DNA from: an uncultured Slackia sp.
Lineage (GTDB): Bacteria; Actinomycetota; Coriobacteriia; Coriobacteriales; Eggerthellaceae
Assembly: GCF_934630525.1 (NCBI RefSeq)
Contig: NZ_CAKTVX010000009.1
Coordinates: 23,869 to 87,868, forward strand
Length of the DNA: 64,000 nt
Direction: 5' to 3'
Below, in pieces: positions 1-7,095 of this stretch (position 1 is the first letter of the stretch; each line of letters begins with the position of its first letter). The notes beneath the pieces were generated by a model, which was given only the letters and a program-made list of their open reading frames with translations, made no database searches and had not been told where the DNA came from. The position numbers and the translations under genes are program-made.

Positions 1-2
1 CT

Positions 3-569
3 TTGGCCATCGCGGCGATTCCCATTAGCATTGTGCGCGCCGTCGGCGATGGCGCAGGCGTGCTTTTGGCCGCGGCGCTCATCTATTCCATCTCTATGCT
101 CATGGAATACTTGGCCTCGACGCTTTACCACGCTCTTGCCATCGATGGCGCGAAGCGCGTGTTCAAAGTCATCGATCACGCTGCGATTTACCTGTTCATT
201 GCGGGTAGCTACACCCCTTATTGCCTGGTTACGCTTTCCGAATCGGGCGGCGTGTACCTGTGCGCGTTCGTGTGGGCGCTCGCGATTATCGGCATGGCCG
301 CCGAAGCGTTCTGGACATTCCGTCCCCGCTGGGTGTCGGTCGTGATTTACCTGATCATGGGCTGGTGCGTAGTGGGATTCTTGCCGGCGCTCGTCGAAAA
401 CCTCGCGCCAACCGGTCTTTGGCTGCTTGTCGCCGGCGGCGTTTGCTACAGCATCGGCTGCGTGTTTTATGTGCTGAAGAAAATTCCCTTCATGCATATG
501 GTGTTCCATCTGTGGGTGCTCGCTGGCAGCGTCCTGCAGTTTTTCTCGATATTGTTGTTCGTGCTGTAA
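3..569 (+). CDS. Hemolysin III / TrhA-like membrane protein (5' truncated)
   Basis: This is an integral membrane protein of the hemolysin III (YqfA/TrhA, PAQR-like) family. The frame is open to the window edge, and the 188 visible residues start inside the family's usual first helices, so the true start probably lies upstream. About six hydrophobic segments are visible. Family signatures are the segment SSTLYHAL-like 'ASTLYHAL' near residue 38, 'KVIDHAAIYLFIAGSYTP' near residues 55-72, and the C-terminal 'MHMVFHLWVLAGSVLQF'. The H...D/H residues in these segments are the family's proposed metal ligands. Members have been linked to membrane-fluidity homeostasis; a haemolytic role is not established. 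It is followed 48 bases later by a CBS-domain gene on the same strand. Confidence 0.85.
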   Translation: MAIAAIPISIVRAVGDGAGVLLAAALIYSISMLMEYLASTLYHALAIDGAKRVFKVIDHAAIYLFIAGSYTPYCLVTLSESGGVYLCAFVWALAIIGMAAEAFWTFRPRWVSVVIYLIMGWCVVGFLPALVENLAPTGLWLLVAGGVCYSIGCVFYVLKKIPFMHMVFHLWVLAGSVLQFFSILLFVL

Positions 570-617
570 GCACACCCGCATGGCTGCGGTGATTTAAGAA
601 AGCGGTGACGTGCCTTT

Positions 618-1469
618 ATGGACGCAGGCCCTACGAGTTCGACCCCTTCTTTTGAAGAAAAGCCTTCCTCGAAAGGCTTCCTTTCGATGTTTTTCGGCGA
701 CAAGCGTCGCCAAGAGGTCTCGGAAGACGAGATTCGCACGATGGTCGCCGACAACGAAGAGCTCGACGACGAAGAGAAGCGCATGATCCACGAGGTCATG
801 GACCTCGGCGATGCCACGGCGGAAGAGGTCATGACCCCGCGTGTCGACATGATCATGGTGGGCTCCGACGAAACGGTGCGCCAGGCCATCGACCGCATGC
901 GCGGCACAGGCTACTCGCGCCTGCCCGTGTTTCGCGACGATGACGACGACATCATCGGCATCGTTCGCTACAAAGACCTCATCGATCCTTTGCTCGAAGA
1001 TAAAGAAGACGACCTTGCGGCCGATTACGTGGCCGAGGTGGGTTTCGTGCCCGAAAGCAAGAGCTTGCTGCCGCTGCTCAACGAGATGCAAACGAATCGT
1101 CAACAGATGGTGATAGTCGTTGACGAATACGGTGGCACCGCTGGTTTAATTACCATCGAAGACATCGTTGAGGAAATCGTTGGCGAAATCGTCGACGAAA
1201 CCGACTTCGAAGATGCCGACATCAAAGCACTTGGCGAGGGCTCGTGGTGCGTGAAAGGCTCGTGCCCCACAGACGACGCGGCCGAGGCGGGCTTCCCCGT
1301 GAAGGTGAGCGACGATTACGAAACCGTGGCCGGCTGGCTTATGGACGAATTCGATTGCGTTCCCCAGCTTGGCGATGAATTCGCGAAAGACGGCTTCACG
1401 TTCAAGGTGCGCAAGGTGCGCCGCCGTCGCATTTCGGAGCTTTTGGTGACGAAGGTAGAGCAGGCTTAA
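618..1469 (+). CDS. CBS-pair / CorC_HlyC-domain protein without DUF21 membrane domain
   Basis: The 283-residue acidic protein has a CBS pair at about residues 70-195, beginning 'EEVMTPRVDMIMV', with 'GYSRLPVF' and 'VIVVDEYGGTAGLITIEDI', and a C-terminal CorC_HlyC domain at about 205-283. It lacks the DUF21 membrane domain found in long CorB/YrkA-type proteins, so it is the short soluble CorC form. CorC proteins are associated with Mg/Co efflux or binding of adenosine nucleotides; the hemolysin C name is historical. The direct role here is an inference from the family. The ATG at 618 is preceded by only a weak purine stretch. The next gene starts within 45 bases, so co-transcription with the PspC genes is likely. 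Confidence 0.88.
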   Translation: MDAGPTSSTPSFEEKPSSKGFLSMFFGDKRRQEVSEDEIRTMVADNEELDDEEKRMIHEVMDLGDATAEEVMTPRVDMIMVGSDETVRQAIDRMRGTGYSRLPVFRDDDDDIIGIVRYKDLIDPLLEDKEDDLAADYVAEVGFVPESKSLLPLLNEMQTNRQQMVIVVDEYGGTAGLITIEDIVEEIVGEIVDETDFEDADIKALGEGSWCVKGSCPTDDAAEAGFPVKVSDDYETVAGWLMDEFDCVPQLGDEFAKDGFTFKVRKVRRRRISELLVTKVEQA

Positions 1470-1511
1470 GAGCGCGGCCACGTGCCGCGCGTGGCGAGAA
1501 GGAAGGACACG

Positions 1512-2273
1512 TTGGCGGCAACGAGGAAAATTTATCGCTCCGACGATACGGCCATTGCCGGCGTGTGCTCCGGTATCGCCGAAGGGCTCGATATGGATCC
1601 CGCTGCCGTTCGCATTCTCGCCGTGCTGCTCGTTCTTGCTACGTTCGGGCTCTTTACCCTGGTATATGCCACGCTGTGGCTCGTGTTGCCCAAGCATGTG
1701 GCGATTTCCCCCGAGACCCTGCCGTGTGACGCGTATGCGGCCGATGGTTCGCCGCGCCCGTGTTTTTCCGAAGACGATTCCCCTTGCGGCATTGGGCCTC
1801 ACGGCTGGTCGCGCGCGGGCATGTGGATCGGCACCGCGGCGCTCGCGGTGGTCACGGCGTTTTCCCTCACGATTATTGCGCCGAAGGTCGAGTGGTGGCA
1901 GTTTTTGCCCATCGCCGTGTGCCTTACGGGCGCGGCTCTCATGATCACGCCCTCTCGCAGCATGGCGCGCCTGCGCCGTTTCTCGCTGGGCCTCATGCTC
2001 ATGTTCTGCGGGCTGACGCTTTTGGCCGTTTCGGTCGGGGTGGTCGATTTTGAGACGCTTCTGTATGGCATTTCGGAACTGTGGCCCGGGCTTCTTGTCG
2101 TCGTTGGCCTCGTGCTCATTGGGAAAGCCATAAAGGACGACCTGTTTTATTTCGCGGCCGCTGCGTGCTTCGCCGTGCTTTTGGCTGCAGCGACGTTTGG
2201 TTTTGCGCCTCCGGCTCCGCTTGAGGTAATCGAGATATCGCCGTCGCCCTATACGCCGCGCGGCATGTTCTAG
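1512..2273 (+). CDS. PspC-domain multi-span membrane protein
   Basis: I place the start at TTG 1512 because a strong ribosome site, AAGGAAGG, lies at about 1499-1506, five bases upstream. A GTG at 1482 is in frame but has no such site. The 253-residue product opens with a PspC domain ('AIAGVCSGIAEGLDMDPAAVRILAVLL', quoted here in part: GVCSGIAEGL) followed by about five further hydrophobic segments. PspC is a small membrane-stress sensing module in phage shock protein systems. No PspA homologue is seen in the window, so the role in stress sensing is an inference. The next gene, also a PspC protein, begins 14 bases after the stop. Confidence 0.82.
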   Translation: MAATRKIYRSDDTAIAGVCSGIAEGLDMDPAAVRILAVLLVLATFGLFTLVYATLWLVLPKHVAISPETLPCDAYAADGSPRPCFSEDDSPCGIGPHGWSRAGMWIGTAALAVVTAFSLTIIAPKVEWWQFLPIAVCLTGAALMITPSRSMARLRRFSLGLMLMFCGLTLLAVSVGVVDFETLLYGISELWPGLLVVVGLVLIGKAIKDDLFYFAAAACFAVLLAAATFGFAPPAPLEVIEISPSPYTPRGMF

Positions 2274-2286
2274 GAGGCGTTTCGTC

Positions 2287-2721
2287 ATGGCTCAAAATTC
2301 TTCGGGAAAACGCGGCAATGCCCCGCAGGTCGCCGTCGTTATTGGCGTGGTGCTCATTCTTATTGGCGCATGGAACCTTGTGAATGTGCTTGTTCCGGCC
2401 GCCGCGATTTCGAGTTTGATCAACTTCGTTCGTCATTTGTGGAGCATTGTGTGGCCCTGCGGATTGCTTGCTGCCGGCGGGTATTTGCTGTGGGCGACTA
2501 AGTCTGGAAAGCTGTCGGGCTTTGCACAGCCCGGCAACCATGAGGCGTTTCGCCGTTCGCGCGCCGACAAGCGCATCTTCGGCGTATGCGGCGGCATCGC
2601 GTATTACTTCGGCGTCGACGCTACGGTGGTTCGCATTATCGCGGTTATTCTGCTTGCCGCATTTCCCCCGATGGCCACGGTGGCGTACCTGGTTATTGCT
2701 CTTTTTGTGCCGCAGGTGTGA
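2287..2721 (+). CDS. PspC-domain small membrane protein
   Basis: This 144-residue protein carries two N-terminal hydrophobic helices (about residues 13-36 and 54-76) and then a C-terminal PspC domain ('KRIFGVCGGIAYYFG') with its own helix. It is therefore a mirror arrangement of the preceding protein, which has PspC at the N-terminus. The ribosome site AGGAGG overlaps the stop codon of the upstream gene, supporting translation from one mRNA. Paired PspC proteins of opposite layout are common beside each other in Actinobacteria. The function is probably envelope-stress related, which is an inference from the domain only. Confidence 0.82.
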   Translation: MAQNSSGKRGNAPQVAVVIGVVLILIGAWNLVNVLVPAAAISSLINFVRHLWSIVWPCGLLAAGGYLLWATKSGKLSGFAQPGNHEAFRRSRADKRIFGVCGGIAYYFGVDATVVRIIAVILLAAFPPMATVAYLVIALFVPQV

Positions 2722-2750
2722 AGCTGCGAGCGCCGTTCGCGGCGTGGATT

Positions 2751-2778
2751 TTGAGCCGTCTCGGTTTCGCGATATAAT
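2751..2778 (+). promoter_or_regulatory. Predicted sigma-70-type promoter for the RlpA/3D-like gene
   Basis: TTGAGC at 2751-2756 and TATAAT at 2773-2778 are separated by 16 bases. The -10 box is a perfect consensus. The predicted transcript would start near 2785, giving a leader of about 108 bases before the GTG at 2893. Confidence 0.6.
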
Positions 2779-2892
2779 AATCCAGTTTTCTTGTATTGGC
2801 AGATGCGTTTCGCAGGCCAGCACATACGTGCTTTCGGCCGCGATTCGCCGCATGAGGTTTGGGCGGCGCGCATCTTGAACATTGGAGGCCGA

Positions 2893-3633
2893 GTGGCTCG
2901 TATCGCTGAAAAACGCGGCAATAGGCACGCATTCGCAGCGGCGTTCATCGCCGTGGCGGTTGTCGCCCTTGTTGCTGCGGGGTTCACGGTCATCACCCTT
3001 GAGCCCGCCGTTGCATCCCACGACGTGGACAACTCCACGCTTGGCATCGGCGAGGCGCGCAATACCGTTTCCGACGATGAAGCATTCGCTTCTTCCGAAG
3101 GCAATTCCAACGCGCAGGAGCGCATTAGCGATTCAAATTCGCTTACGAAAACCGCATCGCGCACCATTACGGTGAAAGACCCCGATCCGGTTATCGCGCT
3201 TGCTGCATATGACACCTTGAATTTGTCTACCGCCGAGGCCGCGTTGGCCTTGGGAACCACCAATCCGCTGCCCACTGCACCGCGCATTCTCCCCGATGAG
3301 TCTGACGGCTGGTCCTATGGCATGGCTTCGGCGTACAGCCGCTCCGACAACGACGATGGCTCGGGCAACTTCTGTACCGATGCCACCGCGTCGGGCCGCC
3401 TGCTTTCCGAAAACGAGCTCACGGTGGCCGTTCCGCAATCGCAGTCGAATCTGCTTGGACATGCGGTTGCCATTCGCTACGGCGAAACCATCATCGTCGC
3501 AACGGTGACCGACACGGGCGGCTTCGAGAAATATGGCCGAGCCCTCGATTTGGCGCCGGGCTGCTGGAAAGCCCTCGGTGCAAGCCAAATCGGCGACTGG
3601 GGCGTCAAGCCTGTTTACTACAAATTCCTCTAA
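2893..3633 (+). CDS. Secreted or anchored double-psi beta-barrel (RlpA/3D-like) protein
   Basis: I choose GTG 2893 because GGAGG lies at 2885-2889; the frame is open further upstream but would extend through the promoter. The 246-residue product has a basic N-terminus and one hydrophobic segment (about residues 12-35), probably a signal anchor. A low-complexity linker follows, then a C-terminal domain from about residue 150 ('GMASAYSRSDNDDGSGNFC', 'ATASG', 'TDTGGFEKYGRALDLAP'). The conserved DTGG and LDLAP elements match the double-psi barrel of RlpA and 3D-domain cell-wall proteins. Such domains act in peptidoglycan remodelling. Catalytic activity on glycan is not shown here and remains an inference. 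Confidence 0.75.
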   Translation: MARIAEKRGNRHAFAAAFIAVAVVALVAAGFTVITLEPAVASHDVDNSTLGIGEARNTVSDDEAFASSEGNSNAQERISDSNSLTKTASRTITVKDPDPVIALAAYDTLNLSTAEAALALGTTNPLPTAPRILPDESDGWSYGMASAYSRSDNDDGSGNFCTDATASGRLLSENELTVAVPQSQSNLLGHAVAIRYGETIIVATVTDTGGFEKYGRALDLAPGCWKALGASQIGDWGVKPVYYKFL

Positions 3634-3671
3634 CGCGCCGTTGACCTCGGCGTAGGCCGAAAGGCAGGAGT

Positions 3672-4334
3672 ATGGCGAATATCATCATCGTTGGCTGCGG
3701 GCGTGTTGGCTCTCAGCTCGCAACGCTGCTTTCCCAGGGCGACGGCAATGTGTGCGTCGTCGACCGCAATGCTGCGGCGTTCTCGAATCTCGATCGCAAT
3801 TTCAATGGCAACACCCTGCAGGGCGTAGGCTTCGACGAGGACGTTCTTGTGCGCGCGGGCGTGGAGGAAGCCGATGTTGTGGCCGCCGTTACGCAGTCGG
3901 ACAACTCGAACCTCATGGTGATCGAGGTTGCTCGCCGTATTTTCCACGTGCCTCACGTTATCGCGCGACTTTACAACCCCGCGCGCGAGCGAGCCTATAT
4001 GCAGTTGGGCCTCGACTATGTGTGCGGAACCTCGCTCGTTGCTGAGGAAATCTTCTCGAAAATCATGTCGGGCCACGGAAGCCATCTCGATACGTTCGGC
4101 GACTTCGAGGTACTTCGCTTCTCCATCGATTTATCTATGACGCCTCGCGGCCGCGTGAAGGTGGGCGACCTCGAACGCAACCACGGCATTCGCATTATCG
4201 CGTTCGAGCGCCGCGACGGCTCCATGAGCTCCATTCCCACGCGCGACAGCGTGCTCTACCATGGCGACAGCGTGCTGGCATGCATTCGCCATGACCTGCT
4301 GAATTCGTTCTCGGTTTACATGATGCAAAGGTAG
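3672..4334 (+). CDS. trkA: TrkA-family potassium uptake regulatory subunit (first copy)
   Basis: The 220-residue cytosolic protein has an N-terminal Rossmann TrkA_N (RCK) domain with the nucleotide-binding run 'IIIVGCGRVGSQLATLL' at residues 3-19 and an acidic residue ending the second strand ('VCVVDRN'). A C-terminal TrkA_C domain occupies about residues 140-220 ('GRVKVGDLERNHGIRIIAFER'). Such subunits bind NAD(H) and gate the TrkH channel. A second TrkA follows 6 bases after the stop. The channel gene trkH is not adjacent but lies at 46600-48120. In E. coli one TrkA carries two such halves; here two separate half-length proteins probably assemble. Confidence 0.9.
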   Translation: MANIIIVGCGRVGSQLATLLSQGDGNVCVVDRNAAAFSNLDRNFNGNTLQGVGFDEDVLVRAGVEEADVVAAVTQSDNSNLMVIEVARRIFHVPHVIARLYNPARERAYMQLGLDYVCGTSLVAEEIFSKIMSGHGSHLDTFGDFEVLRFSIDLSMTPRGRVKVGDLERNHGIRIIAFERRDGSMSSIPTRDSVLYHGDSVLACIRHDLLNSFSVYMMQR

Positions 4335-4340
4335 GCTGCG

Positions 4341-5021
4341 GTGTATATCGTTATTATGGGCGGCGGCAAAGTCGGCGAATACCTGGCGAGCGTTTTGTTG
4401 GGTAAGGGCCATGAAGTCGCCGTGCTCGAAAGCGACCGCGATACGGCCGACCATCTCTCCGTCGAGCTTCAGGGTGAATACCTCATCATTAACGGCGATG
4501 GCTGCGACTCCGACTTCCAGGAAGACGCGGGCATTCGTAAGGCCGACGTCTTCGTTGCCGTAACGGGCCGCGATGACGACAATCTGGTGGCGTGCGAAAT
4601 CGCGACGCGCGTATTCAACGTGAATCGCTGCATCGCCCGCGTGAACAACCCCAAGAATCGTCGAATCTTTCGCGAGGTCGGCATCGAGAGCGTGTCGTCG
4701 ACCATGCTTATCGCGAACATGATTGAAGAAGAAGCCCTGATGGGCGGCGTGGGCGTCGTGTCGGCCCTTTCGCGCGGCGATATCGCGCTGCTCGAAATCG
4801 CGATCCCGCAGAAGCTTCGCCACTTCAAAATGAACGACGGCGTGCCCGTCGATGTTATCGATCTGCCCGAAGGCAGCCTGCTCATTGCTGTTGATCGCCG
4901 CGAATACGGCGAGGCCGAGGTGGCGACCGACGACATGGTGCTTTACCCGGGCGATAAGGCCGTCGTGGTTGCCGAGCACGATATCGTCGACGACGTTCGC
5001 GCGGTATTCGGCGCTTTGTAG
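4341..5021 (+). CDS. trkA: TrkA-family potassium uptake regulatory subunit (second copy)
   Basis: This 226-residue protein is a paralogue of the preceding one, with the Rossmann run 'IVIMGGGKVGEYLASVL' at residues 3-19, the acidic strand end 'VAVLESDRD', and a TrkA_C domain at about 140-226. The GTG at 4341 is six bases past the upstream stop, so the two are translationally linked. Together they resemble the two halves of the double-length E. coli TrkA. It is the last gene before a 370-base gap that contains a family I structured repeat. Confidence 0.9.
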   Translation: MYIVIMGGGKVGEYLASVLLGKGHEVAVLESDRDTADHLSVELQGEYLIINGDGCDSDFQEDAGIRKADVFVAVTGRDDDNLVACEIATRVFNVNRCIARVNNPKNRRIFREVGIESVSSTMLIANMIEEEALMGGVGVVSALSRGDIALLEIAIPQKLRHFKMNDGVPVDVIDLPEGSLLIAVDRREYGEAEVATDDMVLYPGDKAVVVAEHDIVDDVRAVFGAL

Positions 5022-5120
5022 GGCCAGATTGGGCTGCTCTCTTTGGTTTGCTTTCGGGAATTGAGGCGGTCTCGGCCATCCTTGAAGACTGTTCCATGCA
5101 AGGCGATTTTTGTTCATAGG

Positions 5121-5264
5121 CGCAGAAGGCGCCGGGGCGGCCGATCGGAAATGCTCGGTTTCTCATTTCCTCTAAAAACGGGAAACCGGAGCTCGGCGCA
5201 TAGGCCGCGAAGCGGCCGGTAGCCGAGCGGGCATTTCGGGGCGGCCGCCCCGGCGCCTTCTGCG
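5121..5264 (+). repeat. Family I structured repeat, copy 1
   Basis: A perfect 22-base inverted repeat, 5121-5142 with 5243-5264, encloses about 100 bases. Inside, GAAATGC (5148-5154) pairs with GCATTTC (5231-5237), a CTCGG/CCGAG pair follows, GGTTTC pairs with GGAAACC across a T/A-rich loop, and GGCCGCGAAGCGGCC forms a small hairpin. The 130 bases 5125-5254 are identical to 6849-6978 (copy 2). Copy 3 is at 25900-26043. The gap 5022-5391 otherwise holds only the purB promoter. No open frame here looks real. Confidence 0.85.
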
Positions 5265-5355
5265 CGCGAGCGGTTCTCTTTTTCGCCTCTAAGGTGTTCG
5301 TGCTTCGACTTTATCGCGATTCCGCGAGTTTGCGCCCCCGCTGTACCATTGGCCG

Positions 5356-5361
5356 TATAAT
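5356..5361 (+). promoter_or_regulatory. -10 box of the predicted purB promoter
   Basis: A perfect TATAAT lies 31 bases before the purB ATG. No good -35 hexamer is present at 16-18 bases; TTGCGC is 20 bases upstream. A ribosome site GAAAGGA follows at about 5379-5385. Confidence 0.5.
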
Positions 5362-5391
5362 AGCCTGGTCAATTCGCCTGAAAGGACCAGT

Positions 5392-6735
5392 ATGATTTCT
5401 CGCTACACGCGCCCGGCCATGGGCGCCATTTGGGAGCTTGAGAACAAGTTCAACATTTGGAAGGAAATCGAGCTGCTCGCATGCGAGGCCCAGGCCGAGC
5501 TGGGGCAGTGCGGCATCACCAAGGAAGACGCAAAGTGGATTCGTGACCATGCGAACTTCACCGTCGACCGCGTTTCCGAAATCGAGGCCGTGACGAACCA
5601 CGACGTTATCGCGTTCCTCACGAACATGGCCGAGTATATCGATGCCGATATTCCCGAAGGCGAAGAAAAGCCCAGCCGTTGGGTGCACTATGGCATGACC
5701 TCTTCCGACTTGGGCGACACCGCGCTGTCATACCAAATTACCCAGGCGCTCGACATTATTTTGACCGACGTGAAGCAGCTCGGCGAAACCTGCAAGCGTC
5801 GCGCGTTTGAATTCCAGGACACCCTGTGCGTGGGTCGTACCCACGGCATTCATGCTGAGCCCATGGTGTTCGGCATGAAGTTCGGCAGCTGGGCTTGGGC
5901 CCTCAAGCGCGCCGAGACTCGCCTGCAGCAGGCCCGCGAGGTTGCCGCAACGGGCGCCATTTCTGGTGCGGTTGGCACCTATTCGAGCATCGACCCGTTC
6001 GTTGAGCAGTACGTCTGCGAGAAAATGGGCCTGACTCCCGACCCGCTGTCTACGCAGGTGCTTGCCCGCGATCGCCATGCGCAGGTCATGTGCGCGCTTG
6101 CCGTGTGCGCCTCCACGCTCGAGAGCATCGCTTTGCAGGTGCGCCTCATGCAGGAAAGCGACGTCATCGAGGCGGAAGAGCCGTTCAAGGCTGGCCAGAA
6201 GGGCTCTTCGGCCATGCCTCACAAGCGCAACCCCATCACCGCGGAACGCGTGTGCGGCCTGGCTCGCATCGTGAAGGCGAACGCCCAGGTCGGCCTCGAC
6301 GACGTGGCGCTGTGGTTCGAGCGCGACATCTCGCACTCGGGCGCCGAGCGCGTGGCTCTGGCCGACAGCTTCATTGCGCTTGACTACATGTTCGGCAAAA
6401 TGCAGTGGATGCTCGACGGCCTGCAGACGTATCCTGACAAGATGGAGCACAACCTCCATCGCACGCGTGGCCTAATCTTCTCCTCGAAGGTGCTGCTTGC
6501 CCTCGTGAATACGGGCATTACGCGCGAAGACGCCTACGTCATTGTGCAGCGTAATGCCATGGCTGTGTGGCATGACATCCAGAATGCGGTTGCCGGCCCC
6601 ACCTATCGCGAGCGTTTGGAAGCCGACCCCGAGGCAAAGCTTTCCAAGGAAACCCTCGACGAGATTTTCGATCCGTGGGCGTTCTTGCAGCACAAGGATG
6701 AAGCCTTCAAGAAGCTCGAAGGCCTGGAATTCTAA
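5392..6735 (+). CDS. purB: Adenylosuccinate lyase
   Basis: This 447-residue enzyme releases fumarate in two purine steps: SAICAR to AICAR, and adenylosuccinate to AMP. The superfamily signature 'GSSAMPHKRNPITAERV' lies at about residue 270, on the mobile loop carrying the catalytic serine. 'HYGMTSSDLGDTALS' (about residue 98) and 'CVGRTHGIHAEPMVFG' (about residue 144) supply the other two conserved regions and the general-acid histidines. Length fits the bacterial family (430-460). It is monocistronic by context, with its own promoter, a terminator at 6756-6789, and identical family I repeats on either side. purC is separate at 11140. Confidence 0.97.
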   Translation: MISRYTRPAMGAIWELENKFNIWKEIELLACEAQAELGQCGITKEDAKWIRDHANFTVDRVSEIEAVTNHDVIAFLTNMAEYIDADIPEGEEKPSRWVHYGMTSSDLGDTALSYQITQALDIILTDVKQLGETCKRRAFEFQDTLCVGRTHGIHAEPMVFGMKFGSWAWALKRAETRLQQAREVAATGAISGAVGTYSSIDPFVEQYVCEKMGLTPDPLSTQVLARDRHAQVMCALAVCASTLESIALQVRLMQESDVIEAEEPFKAGQKGSSAMPHKRNPITAERVCGLARIVKANAQVGLDDVALWFERDISHSGAERVALADSFIALDYMFGKMQWMLDGLQTYPDKMEHNLHRTRGLIFSSKVLLALVNTGITREDAYVIVQRNAMAVWHDIQNAVAGPTYRERLEADPEAKLSKETLDEIFDPWAFLQHKDEAFKKLEGLEF

Positions 6736-6755
6736 GCTTGTTCGATTACCGCGAA

Positions 6756-6789
6756 GGAGCGTTCGGCGACCTGCCGGGCGCTCCTTTTT
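6756..6789 (+). terminator. Rho-independent terminator of purB
   Basis: GGAGCG at 6756-6761 pairs with CGCTCC at 6779-6784, with an inner TCGGC/GCCGG pairing, followed by TTTTT. Confidence 0.85.
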
Positions 6790-6842
6790 GTATATGGAGA
6801 AAGAAGCCTTGCTTGTTGCGCGGAAGGGCTCGTCGTGGCCCG

Positions 6843-6988
6843 TGCGTGGAAGGCGCCGGGGCGGCCGATCGGAAATGCTCGGTTTCTCATTTCCTCTAAA
6901 AACGGGAAACCGGAGCTCGGCGCATAGGCCGCGAAGCGGCCGGTAGCCGAGCGGGCATTTCGGGGCGGCCGCCCCGGCACCTTCCGCA
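6843..6988 (+). repeat. Family I structured repeat, copy 2
   Basis: This is a direct repeat of copy 1, identical over 130 bases (6849-6978 against 5125-5254). Its outer arms are 6848-6866 and 6967-6985, complementary except for one position. At the outer end copy 1 has AGAAGG/CCTTCT and copy 2 has GGAAGG/CCTTCC, which is a paired change. It lies downstream of the purB terminator in the 6736-7095 gap. Confidence 0.85.
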
Positions 6989-7033
6989 CATTGATACGGC
7001 TGCTGTTTGGTTTTTGACGGCCAGCATTTCATG

Positions 7034-7062
7034 AAAAAGGGCGGCGCTTGCGGCGTCGCCCT
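7034..7062 (-). terminator. Terminator of the Arg-rich anchored protein gene
   Basis: Read on the minus strand, GGGCGACGCC-GCAA-GCGCCGCCC is followed by TTTTT, 34 bases beyond the stop codon at 7096. Confidence 0.75.
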
Positions 7063-7095
7063 TGGGCTGTTGTTGGCTTGTTTGACGGGGCGTGA

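Noticed and set aside
1146..2288. A 380-codon open frame on the minus strand across the PspC gene.
   Set aside because: Its translation is low-complexity Arg/His/Glu sequence with no motif; the plus strand carries clear PspC and CBS genes.
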